Origin: Panonychus citri
Lineage: Eukaryota > Arthropoda > Arachnida > Trombidiformes > Tetranychidae
Assembly (NCBI RefSeq): GCF_014898815.1
Contig: NW_026515508.1
Span: forward strand, 124,001-188,000
Reading direction: 5' to 3'
Length of the DNA stretch: 64,000 nt
A program made the position numbers and the translations under genes. This document shows, piece after piece, positions 23,001-38,400 of this stretch; the first letter of the stretch is position 1; the number at the start of each line of letters is the position of its first letter. Under the pieces are notes generated by a model. That model searched no databases. It was given only the letters and a program-made list of their open reading frames with translations, and was not told where the DNA came from.

Positions 23001-26000
23001 GTTACTTCTAATTTCCATAATTGTTGATTTATCATATTAGAAATATTTATCAAAAAATTTGAATTGGTTGATCGAAATAAGTTATTGTTTTGACAATAAA
23101 GATAATAATTAATTATATCATTCACATGTACATAATGCTCATTTTCGACTTTAAAAGGAACAAATAAAAGAATAATTGTATAATAATATATAGTCTCAGA
23201 ACAATTTTTTAAAGACATTATTTTAATTGCAGCTTCTTTATTTCTCTTAGTAATTTTATGAGATGAATTTTCATATATTACTTATTCTTCAGAATACAAC
23301 ACTTCATTTTCATATTCTTCATCACAATGATTATATGAAAAACGGTATTGACTCAAAAATTCAAATAAACATAAATTACTCAATCGTGAATCTCTCATTG
23401 AATATTTTTCTATTTGACTTTTCCTTCGCGCTCTGTAAATTTCTTCGTCATTCGATATTTTAAATAAAAGTTTGATACGATTTTCTGGAAGTTGAGTGCT
23501 TATAAAAAAAATATCTCTTGAACAAAATCTTAACCTTATTCCTGTTAATCTAAAAATTGCTTCTTGAATTGAAACTTCACGCTTATTTAGAATCAAACGA
23601 TGAATCTTTTTAAAATATTATCATGAAACCCAAAAGTTTTTCAAGACTTTTACTTAAAATTTCTGATATTTGAGCTGGATTATTAGCTTATTTACTGGAT
23701 TCTATTTTACATATATATTTTGTATTATAAGCAATAATTCCTTTCAAACCTGCCACATACTGAATATCCATATTAGCTTTCCAAACATACAACAAATGAT
23801 AATTACTTAAAGGATGTTCTTTAGATCTTTCAAAAATTAAAACATCAGCAATAACTGATCTCCAATAATAATGGTAAATTTCCAATCAATTGTCCCTTCA
23901 GTAAATTCACACATGAGAAAACAAAAAGAGTAAAAATTAATAGAAATTCAAAAGGAGGAAATAAATGTAATAACATTTCCACAATTTTCTTACCTTTACA
24001 ACGAACTTCTTATATATTTGTGATCCAGAGAACTTGAAGAACAATAAAAGAAAACAATTAATTAATAACAGATAAAATTCCTAATTAAAAGAGAGAATTT
24101 GAAAGAGAAATTAATAAATTAAGTTAACCCTTAAGGAAGAAATTAAATAACAACAAAGACACAATGGAAAAGAATAAAAATCTTTGGTTGTCATGGTAAC
24201 GAAAAGAAATTCGAATTTAAATGTAAACAAACCTTCGCCATTTTCTTTCTAATCAACCAAAAGTGAACAACAGTTAATCTTTAATTGCGATTAAATTGGT
24301 TAATCATAAATTGTTTATTCTATTATTACTTTTTCTTAATTAGTGTTGGTGATAATCTAATGTGTCATCTTGAGCAGACGATTTATCAGTTGGTTAATTT
24401 GTTTCTCTTTTGAGGTTGATTAGCTTATTCATGAGCTTAAAGAACAGAAGAAAAAAAGAATTTAATTTTTTTCTCTTTTCTTAATCTCACCTAATCATCT
24501 TTATCCAGCTTATTTGATGTGCTTTCTGTTCACACAGTTAATTTTATATTCATATTGTTCAAATCAAATTACATCAAATTAACTCTTACCTTAATATACT
24601 TTTTTTTCTTGTTCCATCTCCTGTGTAATTACATTTCCCTCCTTTTTTTTACTCTCCTTTTACTGTTTCTCTCTTTCTCTCTCGCTCGCATCTTCATCAT
24701 CATGTAATTTTTTCATTGTTTGGGTGAAATATGATGTAAAAAGATAAATACAACAGTTATATCATCTTTATCTTCATCATCATTACCATTAGTTAATTTT
24801 GTTCTTCCATTTTCTATATAACCTTTGATTAGCATAATTGGTGTTGGCTGATTATTATTGTTCTTTTTTTTTTGTTTTGTTCTTTCGTTATGGTTAACCA
24901 ATGGAAATTCATGAATAACAAGAAAACAACAACAACAACAATTCTCAATGGTTCTCATTTGGCATTTATCCTTTTTTTCATCTTCATCATTAACATTATC
25001 ATCCTGATGATGAATACATAATCCTAAACAGTTATTGTTCATTGAATGACTTTACTTTTTTTTCCTACAACAACTTTACCTTTTCTCTCATTCCCTCTTT
25101 GTGATTTACATTTGGATTAATGTGATTATGATTAGAGGTAACTAATTGTTCTAATAATAATTATTATTATTAATAGTGATACCATGGTAATTAGTGATTT
25201 GTCCTTGTGAATAAGTGTTTTCAATGTTCACCTTCTCTCTCTCTCTCTCTCATCTTTAATTTTTCAACAATAATCCAAAATAAATACATATGAGATTAAA
25301 CATGTATTTCCTTTTTTTTCCTTATCTCCATCATTTTCTCTTCTTCTTTGTTGCTGTTGAAATTCTAACCTCAATAATTAATTATAATGAATTAAGATGA
25401 ACAAGGTTAAGAATCTTAACAACCATCATAATTATTTTCTTCATGGAAAGAGGAAGACGAAGAGGAGATGATGATGAAGAGAAGAAGAAAATAAAAAGTA
25501 AAAGTGATGATTAGAAATCATGTTTATATATGTGACCCTGGACCCACAAAAAAAAGTAAACATGATAATAATCATCTCCATCACTCCCTTTATCCAATTC
25601 ACCTTGCGTATTTATTATGCTTTTGTTGTTGTTACAACTTCTCTACTATATTACTACAACAATGACAATAGTAATAAACTTGAAAAAAAAACAGTTAACA
25701 AATTGATAACATCTCATCTTCATTACGAAGTTTATTGTTTCCAAAATAATTTGAATATTATTCGTTTGAAACAAAAGATGAATGGGATAAGATTAAGAGG
25801 ATGATCAAGAGATGCGATCATATAATCAATTCTTCACTTGATTCTCCTTTAACTCATTTCACTTAACACTAATCTCTCTCTCTCTTCTTAATAATTTGTT
25901 CTTTCTGTTTTGACGAGGATGAAAAATGAGTGAGCTGCAGTTAAAGTAGAAATGTGAAGAAAAAAAAGCCTAAGGCGAGAGAGTTTAGATGATCATCATC

Positions 26001-29000
26001 TTACCAAAGTCTCTTGTAGAAAAAAATGAAGCGCAACGAAGAAAGAGAAAAGTGAGGAAAAGAATTACCTTTGAAGAGATGAAATCCCGAAGAGAAAGAG
26101 AAATGATGGGAAACAAGTTTTCTCCATCTTCATCTTCACCTTACTCTCTATCATCTTCGGCCTTCATCATTTTCTAGTAACCATAGACTCTCTCTCTCTC
26201 TCTCTCTCTCTCAGTATATTTTCCAAAATACTGATCAATACACAACAGATTAAAAGTAAAAGAACGTTTCTTTTTTTACTTTTCTTCTTCTTCTTTTGTT
26301 ATCTCTCACCTTCATTGAGCTTTTTCTTTTTCCGGTTAGACCAAGAGCATCTTCATCATGTAAGAAAAGATTGAAATTCTCCATGACGAAAACAAACATT
26401 TCTCTCCATCTTCTAATTGTTATTTCATGAGGTTTCAGTTCCAATCCTCATTCATTTCTAAAAGTTCCTTAAACTTATCTCTTTCCCTCTCTTTCTTTTT
26501 CAGCCTTTTTTCTTTCACTCCTCTTTCCACTCCTCTTTCTTTAGGTCTCTTCTAAACTCTTCTCTCTCTCTCTCTCTCTCAAACAAGTTCTTTTCTCCTC
26601 TTTTCATCTTCTGGTTTTTCTCTTTCTTTTTATCTTCTCTTTCTGTCTAAACATTTTTTACTTCAATACACTTACAATGTAGAAAGTTGTAGTAACTACA
26701 GTTGAGCGCAAAAAGTTTTCTTCAAAAAAATACTTCTTTTCTCTCTCTCTCTCTCTCTTCCACTTCTCTTCATCTTTTTTCTTCTCTTTCTCTCTCTTTC
26801 TTGTTTCTCTTCCATTGCATAAAACGTCAACTATTTTTCTTTCTTCAACATCAAAAAAACTTCATCTTGTTTTTTTTTCTCTATTCTATTTGTTTATCTG
26901 TGTATTTTTCTATTCTCCAAATTCTGACCATCTAATTCGTGCCTTAAAAACCTCTTCTTTTACCTTTGGATTAATTAATTGTTCACACAAGTGATTTGTA
27001 GTGGAATATAAATTGGAAGCTCTTCTCTATCTTTCATATTTATATCACTTTGGATTAATTTCTTTGGATTATAATAACTATTATCTCGGTGAAACTTTAG
27101 TACTGTCATTTTGTTGTCACTTTGTGATTGTTTTTAAATCTTTTTCGCTTTTAATCTTACTCATAATATTTTCTTTCTTTTCCCTCTCTTTTATATATAC
27201 AAACCTGAATCTTGTCATCATCGATAATCATATCTCACTGATGAATCGCCTTTTGGATTTATTTTTGTGCTTGTGTGTTTTATTGTGAACCTTTTTGTTT
27301 GGATTATAGACCTTTGGAAATAGCCAATGATACCAATAGCTTAAAGCAAAGGTCATTTTATGAAAGTGACATTGGATATACAGCTCAGGAAATCCATGAA
27401 CAACATCAAAGGCTCCATCATCTTGTCCAGCAACAGTTACAACAACAACAATTGTCATCATCCCATCGTCGATCTCAAGATGATCCTGGAATTGATGATG
27501 AAGATACAATTATCGGTAATGATTCTTGTTTACATGATGCTCAGAGGCGATCTGTGATAGGCTATAACAATAATAATAATAATAATAATTCAACGGTCAA
27601 CCTTTATGAAGATACAACTACCTATCGTCATAGCTCAACTTTACTTGGTCTTAATCCACATAATGATTATGAAAGATTAAAGGTTACTGGTCGTAATTCT
27701 GATATTGATTCAGTCAATCCATCCAGACGTAATAATTTAAACAACATAAATAACAATAACAATAATAATAATATAAATAATAATTGTAAAAATAATAATA
27801 GAAACAGTGATTCCAATATAAGGACTTCCAATAAAACCTTATTGGATATAACTAATCATCAAAATTATCCGCATCAATTAATCACCATGGATGGTTTAAG
27901 GAATCAATTGGTTCGCAGGAAATCAGGAACTGGATCAACCAGTACCACTGCCCTTCGTCCACCAACAGTTGAACGTTGTGATCAACTTCAGGTTACCCTA
28001 AGGGGCTGGTTGTATAGATTAGAAGGTGGAGCAATTAAACAATGGAAACGTCGATGGTTCGTTTTGGGTGATTATTGTCTATTTTATTATAAAGATTCGA
28101 ATGAGGAAAAGTGTCATGGATCCATATTATTGCCCAGTTATCGTGTTTCCCTTTGCCGTTCAACTGAAGATGGAATCACAAGAAAGTATAGCTTCAAATT
28201 GGAACATCAAAATATGAAAACTTACTTTCTGGCCGCCGATTCAAAGGAATCTATGGAACAATGGATGACAGCTCTAAATTTGGCTTCTATTATGCAACTT
28301 AATTATGGTTCATCTGATTCAAATGGTAACTCTACCGGTAATATTAACTCACTTAGTCGGAGAAATTTATCTTCTGTCCAACAAGCGGCCACAATTACAG
28401 GTAATCTGGTTGGCTATGGTAATCCAGAGGCTTGTAATCATCCTGATGGATCAGATGTTACCGATTCAAGGATAATGATGATCCCTGGATCAGTTGGTAA
28501 TGTTGGTAAAGGATATCCAACCCGGTGTCTTAGCGGTGGTATGACTGGTGGCGGTGGTGAAGAAGAGGAAGACTCTGGGTTTAACTCTTACATCCCTCGT
28601 CGTCCGCCGATGCCTAATTCACTCAACAATTCATCAACTGATTCCTCAGGCTACCTTCCAGCTGGAGCTAAATATCCTGGTTCCTACAATTGTATTGGTC
28701 TTCCACCAATGTCTTACCATGGTTCCTCATACCTGGCTGGTCATTCAGCTGCTAATCCACAATTGTCTTCATCACTAATCTACCCAGCACCAGCAACTCA
28801 TCAGAAAAGGTCACATTATGCAAATGCACCACCCAAACCAAGACGGCAGCAATTAGATGAATCGGGTGTCCTTAATTGTAGTGATTTGTATCCAGTAACA
28901 AATGAATTTGGAGCTATTCCACCAGGATCAATATATAATACTAGTAACACTAATCAGTATTTTAGTCCAGGTAATGGACCAGCTCCTGATTTAATTGCTC

Positions 29001-29389
29001 ATAACAATGCAAATACCAATGTCTCCAATAACTCACCTAACAGTGGTGGCAACGTTGCCCCTGTTTCTACCTCTAACGATCCAAATAATAGTATTAGCAG
29101 TAATAATAGTAACAATAATATAATTTCCAATCAAAATGGTGCCAACAATGGTGTCAACACTAACACTAATACCAACTATTATCAAGGGTCTCCATTTAAT
29201 CCTTCGGATTATCCTCAACCCGATGGACTTAACATGCAATATCAATTAACATCACCCATGTCACCCACTGCAAATTTGAATCAGCATTACTCTATTCCAC
29301 CGCCATCACAGTTTACAGTGTCAACCAATCAATTATCAGGTTATCATCATCATCACCCTATTCAGCAACAAATTCAATCACAACAAGCT

Positions 29390-29420
<31 letters not shown>

Positions 29421-32400
29421 CCTCTGCAAATCAATTTTCTAGGACAAGATTACCTCCTCGTCCTCATTCAGCTGATTTTCTTGATAGAGAAGCTCAAGAC
29501 GAAGATGAAATGACTGAAATTGAAAACTGTTATCAAACTGGCAATGTAAATGGTAATTCATCATCATCAAAATCAAATGGTGCTCATCAACAATACTATC
29601 AACAGCAACAGCAACAACAACAATCAACAACAGCACCAGCTCATCATAACAATGCAACCGGTCAGGTTGATTCTGCTCAACAAAATGCTAACAATGGTAA
29701 CAATACTAATCAACAATCAATTCAAACACCAAAAATACTGCCAATTCGTCCTAAATCAAGTCTGGAAAGGTATGATCCATACTATTATACCAATCAAATT
29801 GAATATGGAACAAGTAATGGCCCTGTTAATCAACAATCACAATCACAACAACAACAATTAACATCACCACCACCTAGACCTTGGTCTGATTACCTACAAC
29901 AACAAGCAGCTCGTCAGCAGACTACCGTTTCCCAACAACAACCATTACAAGCAACAACATCAAATGGGTTACCAGCTAATGCTTCTAGACCCAAGGGAAT
30001 TAATTTTCCACCTTCAAATTTGGACATTTCACCACGAGGTCAACAAGATCGTGATGTTAGTTTACTTCGGTTACTTGAATGGAAACAAAAAATGCTCTCT
30101 GGCCCATTGAATAAACGCAATAATTCATCAAATAATAATACCTCAAATACCAATATGGCCACTTCAACCGGCGGTGGATCTAAAGGAATCATCTCTGGAT
30201 CAGCTAAATCACCATCACACCATCAACATCATTTACAACATTCTCATCATTTGAACAGTTCCCTTGGTTCTGATTTAACCTTCTCAGATGTACCTATGCG
30301 ACCTCCTTTACCCAAAGAGTATCGAAACAAAATGGGTCTACCCGATTATCCTCATAACTCAGGCGGTGGGTTCATGGGAGTACCAGGAGACATGAGATCT
30401 CGAGAAGAGCCAATATTCAGCAGGGAACGTTCAAAAAGTATCGGTTCATCTTTTCCCGTGGCCGATATAACCTATTCATCTGATGACGAAGGTTAGTCTT
30501 TAATTTAATTTCCATCATCATTTTATCTCATTTACTGTACTTTATGTGCCTTTCCACATCTTCATCATCATTCACTTTCCCACCTTTCTATTTTTCTTTT
30601 ACCTTTTTCCACCAAGCCCATCTTTCCTTTTCCAATGATTACTATTTATTGACTGTGAGAGTTTTATTATCAATGTTTTGATTACCTTGATTGTTTACAT
30701 TAATCAGGGATCTTTATTTTTGATTCATTTGATTCAGTAATCATCTTTGTTACGCAAAAAAATAACTTATGTTACTTTTAACAAGACTAAAGGTGAGAGG
30801 ATGAAGATGAGTAGGTATTTTTCTGTGTTGATGAGTTCATGATATTATTTTCAAAGTATTTAGTGATTCTGAATGAAAGATGAAAATGGGAGGCTGAGAA
30901 AGAGAGTATATAAGAAATAAGGTGAATCAGATTGATTAGATTTGATCAATAGCCTCCAGGATCTTAATTTTTTGCCTAAAAGGATCTCACACAATCTTCA
31001 TCATCTCTCTCATCTTAATACATAAGAGAAAAACAAAATGACGATGATGAAGATGAAGATGAGGATGAGGATGAAATTAAGGAAAGAGAAAAAGAAAGAA
31101 GAAAAATTATTAAAAGATGTAACAGGAAGAAAAGGACTTGCCGGACATTCCGGTTCAACCTGTAACTCAGGTTGAAAAGAAATGATGATAATAATGATTT
31201 TTTAAGAGTAAATATCATGATGATGATGATCTTGAAAAAAAGAAAGATGATGAATCAAAGTAGAAAATAAATAAAACAACAAAAAACCATAAAGAAAGAG
31301 AAAGATGAGAAAATGATTAGATAGAAACTCAAGAGATGAAGAAAAAGACAAAGAAAACAAATCTCTTTAAGATCCTTGAAATTCAGAGATCGGATGAAGA
31401 GAGAGAGAGATAAGTGAAATTTTCTCATTCTTTGTCTTCTAGTGTCTTCTTTTTGTCTTGCCAATTACCTTTTCGTATCATTATAATAGTAAATGATTAT
31501 AATCAGATATTGTATTTGATTTACTTTGCCCTGGGAGAGAGAGAGAAAGAGATAAGTGACTTACGTGAATTCCCAATTCTTATATGGAACGATAGTTCCT
31601 CTGAGAAAATCAAGCAATTGTGAAGATCGGAAAAGATTATAGATTATGATAAAATAATAAAATTCAAAAGATAATAAAATTAAGAGAGAAGACGATTGAG
31701 TGAGAGAGAGAAAAATAACTCACTAAGCTCAATTGGATAATCTCGTTCATTTTTAGATACATTTATCCAGAATCTTTGACTGATCTCTCATGAAACATCA
31801 TGTTGAGAGTATGAAGCTGCGTGGTTATTTGTCTCATGCGTGCTTATAACTTTAATTCTATCAACTTCTGAATTTCTGAAGTTTAATCAACATGAAATAA
31901 TGAGAATAGGAGGTAAACCTCTCTCCCTCTTTTTCTCATCATTTTTCTATCTACAATTCTCTCTCTCTTCTGATGATTCTTGTTAGAACTTTGAAAACAG
32001 GATAATGGAAATTAGTTATAAACCCAGGATCAATTGACCTCAATCGGTTCTCTCTTTCTATCATTTTCATCATCTTAATTTTCATCTTCTCATCACCATG
32101 AAAACCCATCTCTTTAATTCTGAACTTGTAATCGTTGAAATTATTTCCCATCTTTAATAATAACTGTTAATACAAAATCTGTATTCCCATTTGGTAGAAG
32201 CAAATTTATCATAGATTGATAGAGATTATCAGATTATCATTTTGATGATTTTGTTCTTGTAAAAACACTAACCTTTTACCCACTTCGATCACCATGATGA
32301 TTAAGAAGATAATGATTGTGAGTTTATATGTAATCTATTTAATCATTTATTTAGTTTAGTAATTTAATGATATCTATTATCATGATTATATATCATTGGA

Positions 32401-35400
32401 AAAAGAATCGGATAAAAAGGGTTACCAATCAACTTTCCTCAATTCCCACTCTTTCTTATCCCTTAACTAAATCACAATTAAAGATAATTTATTAATGATC
32501 AAACTAATACAAAAATAACAACTCTAACAATCAACAATCTCTCTGACCATTTACTGCCCTGTTGTAACATAACAATATTACAAAAAGTATCCATCATGAA
32601 ATTAATCATTTATATAACAAAATTAACACAATTCAACATAATCTTTCACTCATTACTACTACATGATGATAATTTATTTTCTGCTAACACAATTAAACTT
32701 CAAATTAACCAATTCAATTGTAATCCAACAAAACTAATCCATCTCATCTTGACCAAATCAAGAAAACAAAAACACTTTGGACTAACATCATTTTAACTTG
32801 AGTCTAACAAAAAAAAACCATCAACATGTTTATTATTTCAATTAAATATATCTAATCAATTTTTATAATGATTAAAATTTGACAATCAGCAATTAAATCA
32901 GGATCAAATGATGCAACTCTCCAGGAATCTACTACCACTACTGTTAATCGGGTTAGACGTCGACATGAAAGCTGTGGAAATCCACTTAATACATCAAGTA
33001 CATCTAACGAGAATAATACTAATCAACAATCAAAAGAGTCACAATTAACTTCGGCAATGGTTGTTGGTACAACTGAATTACCAGTTGATCGAACCTGTGC
33101 CTCACCTGATTATATGAATATTAATCAATTGTATTCAATTCCAGCCAAGATGATTACATCTAATCCATCTTACTTGGGACCAATAGGATCACCATCAGTA
33201 GTTGATTGTAATTTAATTGAAACTAATCACATGATGAATCCAAATTATAATATTGTCACCACTGCCACCGCTGTTATGGCCAATACAACGATTGACGGTG
33301 ATGCAACTACCTCAATGGGCTCATCATCCTCTGTATTACAACCCGGTGTCACATCCTTACCTCGTAGTGTAGGTGATGGTCAAGAATCTCAATCTAATTT
33401 AGATAATTTCGTTAAGCGTGAAGACTATTACAAAGCACCATCCACGTTACGACAACCTGACCTAACAATGTCAACTCATTTACCTTCTCATCATCATCAT
33501 CCACAGTCATCATCATCATCATCATCCATGATGATGGCTATGATGACAACCGGTGTGCCAATACCAGTAGTTGCAAATCAATCTATGAGCACAGGTAATG
33601 TTTTAATTGATCCATCCCTAGTATCATCATGTTACACACAACAATTGTCCACAAATTGTCAACAATTTGCCACTTATAATACAGTAACATCAATCCCAAT
33701 GGGTATACCAGTAACATCAGTCATCCCCAACAATATTGGTGTATCCAACATGGGTAATGTCAACAACAACAACAACAATCCAATGTCAGGATATTCAGGT
33801 TATCCTGAACAATGGGTTGACCCTGTAGTTGATCCTAATCAAATGTCCCGGTATCTTGCCCATGGAACCAAATTGGTACCATCAACAAGTTCATTACACC
33901 CATGTAGACCAGCAAGTTGCGGACCCAGTGGACTCAATGTTTCCGGTACCATAGTCAATCAATCAAATAACCCAAACACAAGTATATCCAACAAAATGGC
34001 TCCACCACCACCACCGCCAAAGCCTCAGTCTAAAAATACAACAATTTTACCTACAAAAACTCATATACCAAGCACCGCACCTTATGTTGATACTATTGAA
34101 CCAAGGGATTATCCCACTCGAGTTTTAGAAGATAAAACTTCAAATACCTCCAAACATGGTAATATTATTGTTGACGCTGAAAACAATGTGGTTGTTAATG
34201 CATCAAACATCATTCAAAATGTTGTTGATAACAAGGGTAAGCATTTTGTTGAACCTGTTAAACCTGAAGAAACTATTGCACCTCCAGCTAATTTTGTTAA
34301 AGAGAGAATCGCATTATTGGAATCAAAGGTTAATAATAATGAAAGTGATCCATTAAATGTTGCACAACAATCATCATGTTCATCTGCTTTATCATCATTA
34401 TCATCATCTACATCGTTAAAAGTGGAGGGAAAACAGCAAAATGTTAACCTTCGTAATCAGAGTAAAATATTTCGTGAAATTTATAGTGAGCCTGATGTTG
34501 CATTAGGTTATCAAGAGAGTGCTGATAAATTAGCAACGATATCACAATCAACATCATCATCAGCAACAACATTCTCGGTTCTTGCTGATTTAAGGAAAAC
34601 CGCTGAATCAAATCGAGGAGAGAGACAATTAACTTCATTAGAATCAAGTGCAAGTGGTAATCATAAAGAGGGTGAAACAACACCCTTGAGTGACCGTGGG
34701 GAAGCTGATGGAAGCTCAGGTTCCAATCAACCAGTTTGCTCGAAATCATCAATTCTTGCCAATAATCATAAGCAAACAGTTGGTGGTGGTTCTTCATCAA
34801 TTGATCAATCATCTGTACCTTTTACAGGATATGATGATAAAGGAGAAGATGCTGATGATGAGTTGAGTCGAGAATTTGATTCAAGTCAATATAATGCAAA
34901 TAATATTCCAATAAGTGCCAAACAACAACAGAAACAAATATTATCAACAATGGTGACAACAGGGTCTGTTAATGTCTCAAGAAGAGGAGGACATAATTTA
35001 CAGAATTTAACTGATTGCGTGCCAACATCATCCCTTTCGCAGTTAACTAAAGGTGACCCATTATCATCTTCTTCATCAACAGTTACCTTTAAATCAGTGC
35101 CAGAACTTGTAATGGATTCTAGTTCATCTTATTCTACTTCTATGGATAATCCTGCATATGTTAGTTCCTCATACCTTGAATTTGCCATAAAAGAAACTGA
35201 TGAGAAACAACAACAAGATGAAAATGATACAAATTCAGGTTCATGCGATGAAAAAACTGAGCCCCAGGAGCAAAAATGTTTGGATACAAATGAAGTAAAA
35301 TCAGGATCATTAGAAGACATTGCCAACCTTCCCGAAGCTCCAAAAATTGCTCCATATTATTATTCAGATCTATTACCTAATAATAGTGATGGTCTAGAAT

Positions 35401-38400
35401 TACCTATCAATTATCGGGAGAGGGAGAAATTATCATCACGGTTACAGCGAGTTAATAATCATAATTATGGTGCAGCCCGAAAGGGAGGTGGAGTAATTGG
35501 TGAAGATGAACAATCGATTTCCATTGGTGCATCGGGTAAAAAGCGATGTGTAACCCCTGAAGTTATTATGGAAGCAAATGAAAAACCACCATCATTTGTC
35601 CGTGACAATCAACTTCGATCAAGCTTACGTTATACTGACAGTTTACGATCTGAAAAGAGAAAGTCAAAATCCCTTGAAAATTTGGACGATGATCATTTAT
35701 ATGAGAATCTAGAATTTATCAGATCAACAAATCCTCATGAGTCTACTAAAATTGATGGAGAAATGATGATTAATCATCCGAATAGTGATGAAATATTACC
35801 TAAACTTCCAGTGAAACAGAAAAATATCCTCATGACGGATAATGTTAATAATAGTAGAAAAAGTAACGTAACTTATTCACAAATCCGTAAAGTAGTTAAA
35901 TTTGATGATACTTTGGATCATCGAGATGAACATGATCAAATTGGAGAAGAGAAGATGAAAAAAGAACCAACATCAACAACGACAACAACAACAACACCAC
36001 CATCATCATCATCAGTAATGATGGAAACTGAATCAGAGTCAGAGAGATCATTGATTGAAGGAGAAGGTATTAAATGATCAGAGCTACAAATGAATAAAAG
36101 ACATTTATTCAAATTGAACTGTTTCGAAATGATTATCTTTATATGATAAACGTTTTTCTATTTTTATTGACAAATTTAATGGATTTTCTGTTTTTATTTT
36201 CGATTAATTTTGTTGTTCTTTTCTCTTTGTCACATTAGGCTCACAATCTGGTTCCTATTTGGATAAGAAATTGAAAAAGAGACGCTCACCAAGGAATCGA
36301 CGATCTCAAGATGATTTGAAAAATGTTTCCGACTCTGAGACAACATCTAAACCTCCACCACCCCCACCTCTCCCATTGGGTTATAATCAACATGGTTATC
36401 CCTATTATTGTGTAACTGAAAACAACAACCATTCAAGTAAATTACAGAGGAAATTGTCTCGCTCAGTTGGAACTGGATTACAAAATGAGCAAGACATTTA
36501 TAATTCAAAGATTTTCTCTTCAGCGGGTGAACTATTGGGTAAAACTCATGAGGAATTGGTTCTTCTTTTGATTCAACTTCGACGAAATCAATCTCACCTT
36601 GCATCTACTTGTGATTCATTAAGATTACAAATGGAATCTGAGGAGAAAATGATGGAAATTGAACCACAACGACGAGAGGAACATAAAAGTCGCTACAAAG
36701 AGCTAAGAGAGAGTCTATTGGAAGCAGAGAGACAATATGAGAGTCAATTCCCTGTCATAGATATGGTGGACAATATGGTTAAACTTAATCATCCTGGTCC
36801 TGGAACTTCAGTCTCTCGAAATCGACAACAACAACAACAACAATATTCCAAGTCTCACCTTCCTCAAAGCCAAAATAATCAATTTAATCGAGATTATCAT
36901 TATAATCAACAGCTCGATTCTTCACCAACCGATAATGATAACGATTCTGACTTCAAGAGAGGAAAAGCCGTTTCTACTTCGTTCCTTGACCGTTTCCCTG
37001 AATCTCAAGGTGCTGCTGGAGTTTCAGCTTCATCTTCAACGACAGTTGCTCAACCTTCAGTGTCTCATCCTCCACCCATGGTCCCACAACGAGGTGAACA
37101 ACTAAAATTCACCAACTATTTGTCACCTCCAAAGAAAAAAGAGACGACAGAAGATGAGGTAGAATCAGAGGATCAAGTTACTGAACAAGAGAAACTAATT
37201 CATTACCTGAAACAAGACAAAGATATTTTAGAGAAAACTCTAGAAGGTGTTAGATCATCATTAACCGATTTAAGTTTAAATGATGGTAGCGATGGTGATG
37301 ATCCTCGATCAGCATCTTCCAATGTTGACAAAATGAAACAACAACAGCAAATGTTGGAAGGTGAGCTTGGTCGTGTTCGAGGTCTCATCGTACAATCAGC
37401 AAAACGATTAGAGCAAAGATCAATTGAAGATCCATGGAATGATTCAGATGTAATTTTGGCTCGTTCACAACTCGAGCAAATGTTATCCGCAACATCAACA
37501 CCAACCACAGCAACAGCCACCAATAGTTCATCCTCAAGTTCCAGTAAAAGCTCAAATCGACCTGGTCCAGTTAGCCTGGAGGCAGAATTAGCTAACATTG
37601 ATTCAGCGATTGATAGTTTACATGCTAAACGTAAAGAAATTTTGGAAAATTTTAAAAAAACCAAATCTGATTCAACGACAGCAACAACAGCATCAACAAC
37701 TACATCACCTACTTCAGGTCATCCACAGCAGCAACAATCAATATCGGTACTAAATAACAATCAATCAGCTGGTAAAACCAATACTTCAACCAGTTCTGGC
37801 TATGGTGAAACAGATATGGATAGTATGGAGTCTCGAGATATGACCCCTTTTAATTACCTGAAAGGTTATCAACAAATTTCACCGGAAGAGGAACTGGCAA
37901 CTGCATCATCATCTGGATCTAATAATGTTTACGAAAATTTAGATTCCAATTTAGTCAATTATAGTTATAAAAATAATACCAGTCGATCAGTTTCAAGTAA
38001 TAAAATTAATGGTGGTCGCTCAATTGATGAATATTTAGATGATAATCAAGGTAGATCTGATGATTCAACCAGTGAGACAATTTCGACAACAACATCAACA
38101 ACAGCAACTACAACAAGCACCATAACATCAAGAGGTGACAGAGGATTTGTACAAGAATCAAATGCTTCCCAAATGATGAGTTGTTATAATAATGATAATA
38201 ATTATGGTGATTATGGTGAATCAAGTGATGGTCAACAATATACTTTCCAACAGCCTTTATTGGCCTCAAATAAAACCGTTCGTTTGGTTAAACGAGAATC
38301 GGAAAGACGTCGTGTTACCAATAAATTAACTACTTACACAGCCACTTCGTCAACAATTAACTATAACAATAATAATCTAAATAATACTCAATATTTTCAG

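Larger units (their letters stand above)
21651..24089 (-). mobile_element. Decayed Helitron remnant flanked by 215-bp direct repeats
   Basis: Unit order on the minus strand is repeat (24089-23876), Helitron C-terminal Rep-helicase coding remnant (23875-21866), repeat (21865-21651). The two repeats differ at about three positions. The element lies antisense within intron 1 of the PLEKHA-like gene. No HUH endonuclease motif or standard CTRR hairpin end was identified, so the true ends are unknown. Confidence 0.7.

Noticed and set aside
29033..29657. Minus-strand ORFs in the PLEKHA-like exon
   Set aside because: Antisense shadows of CAA/AAT repeat codons.
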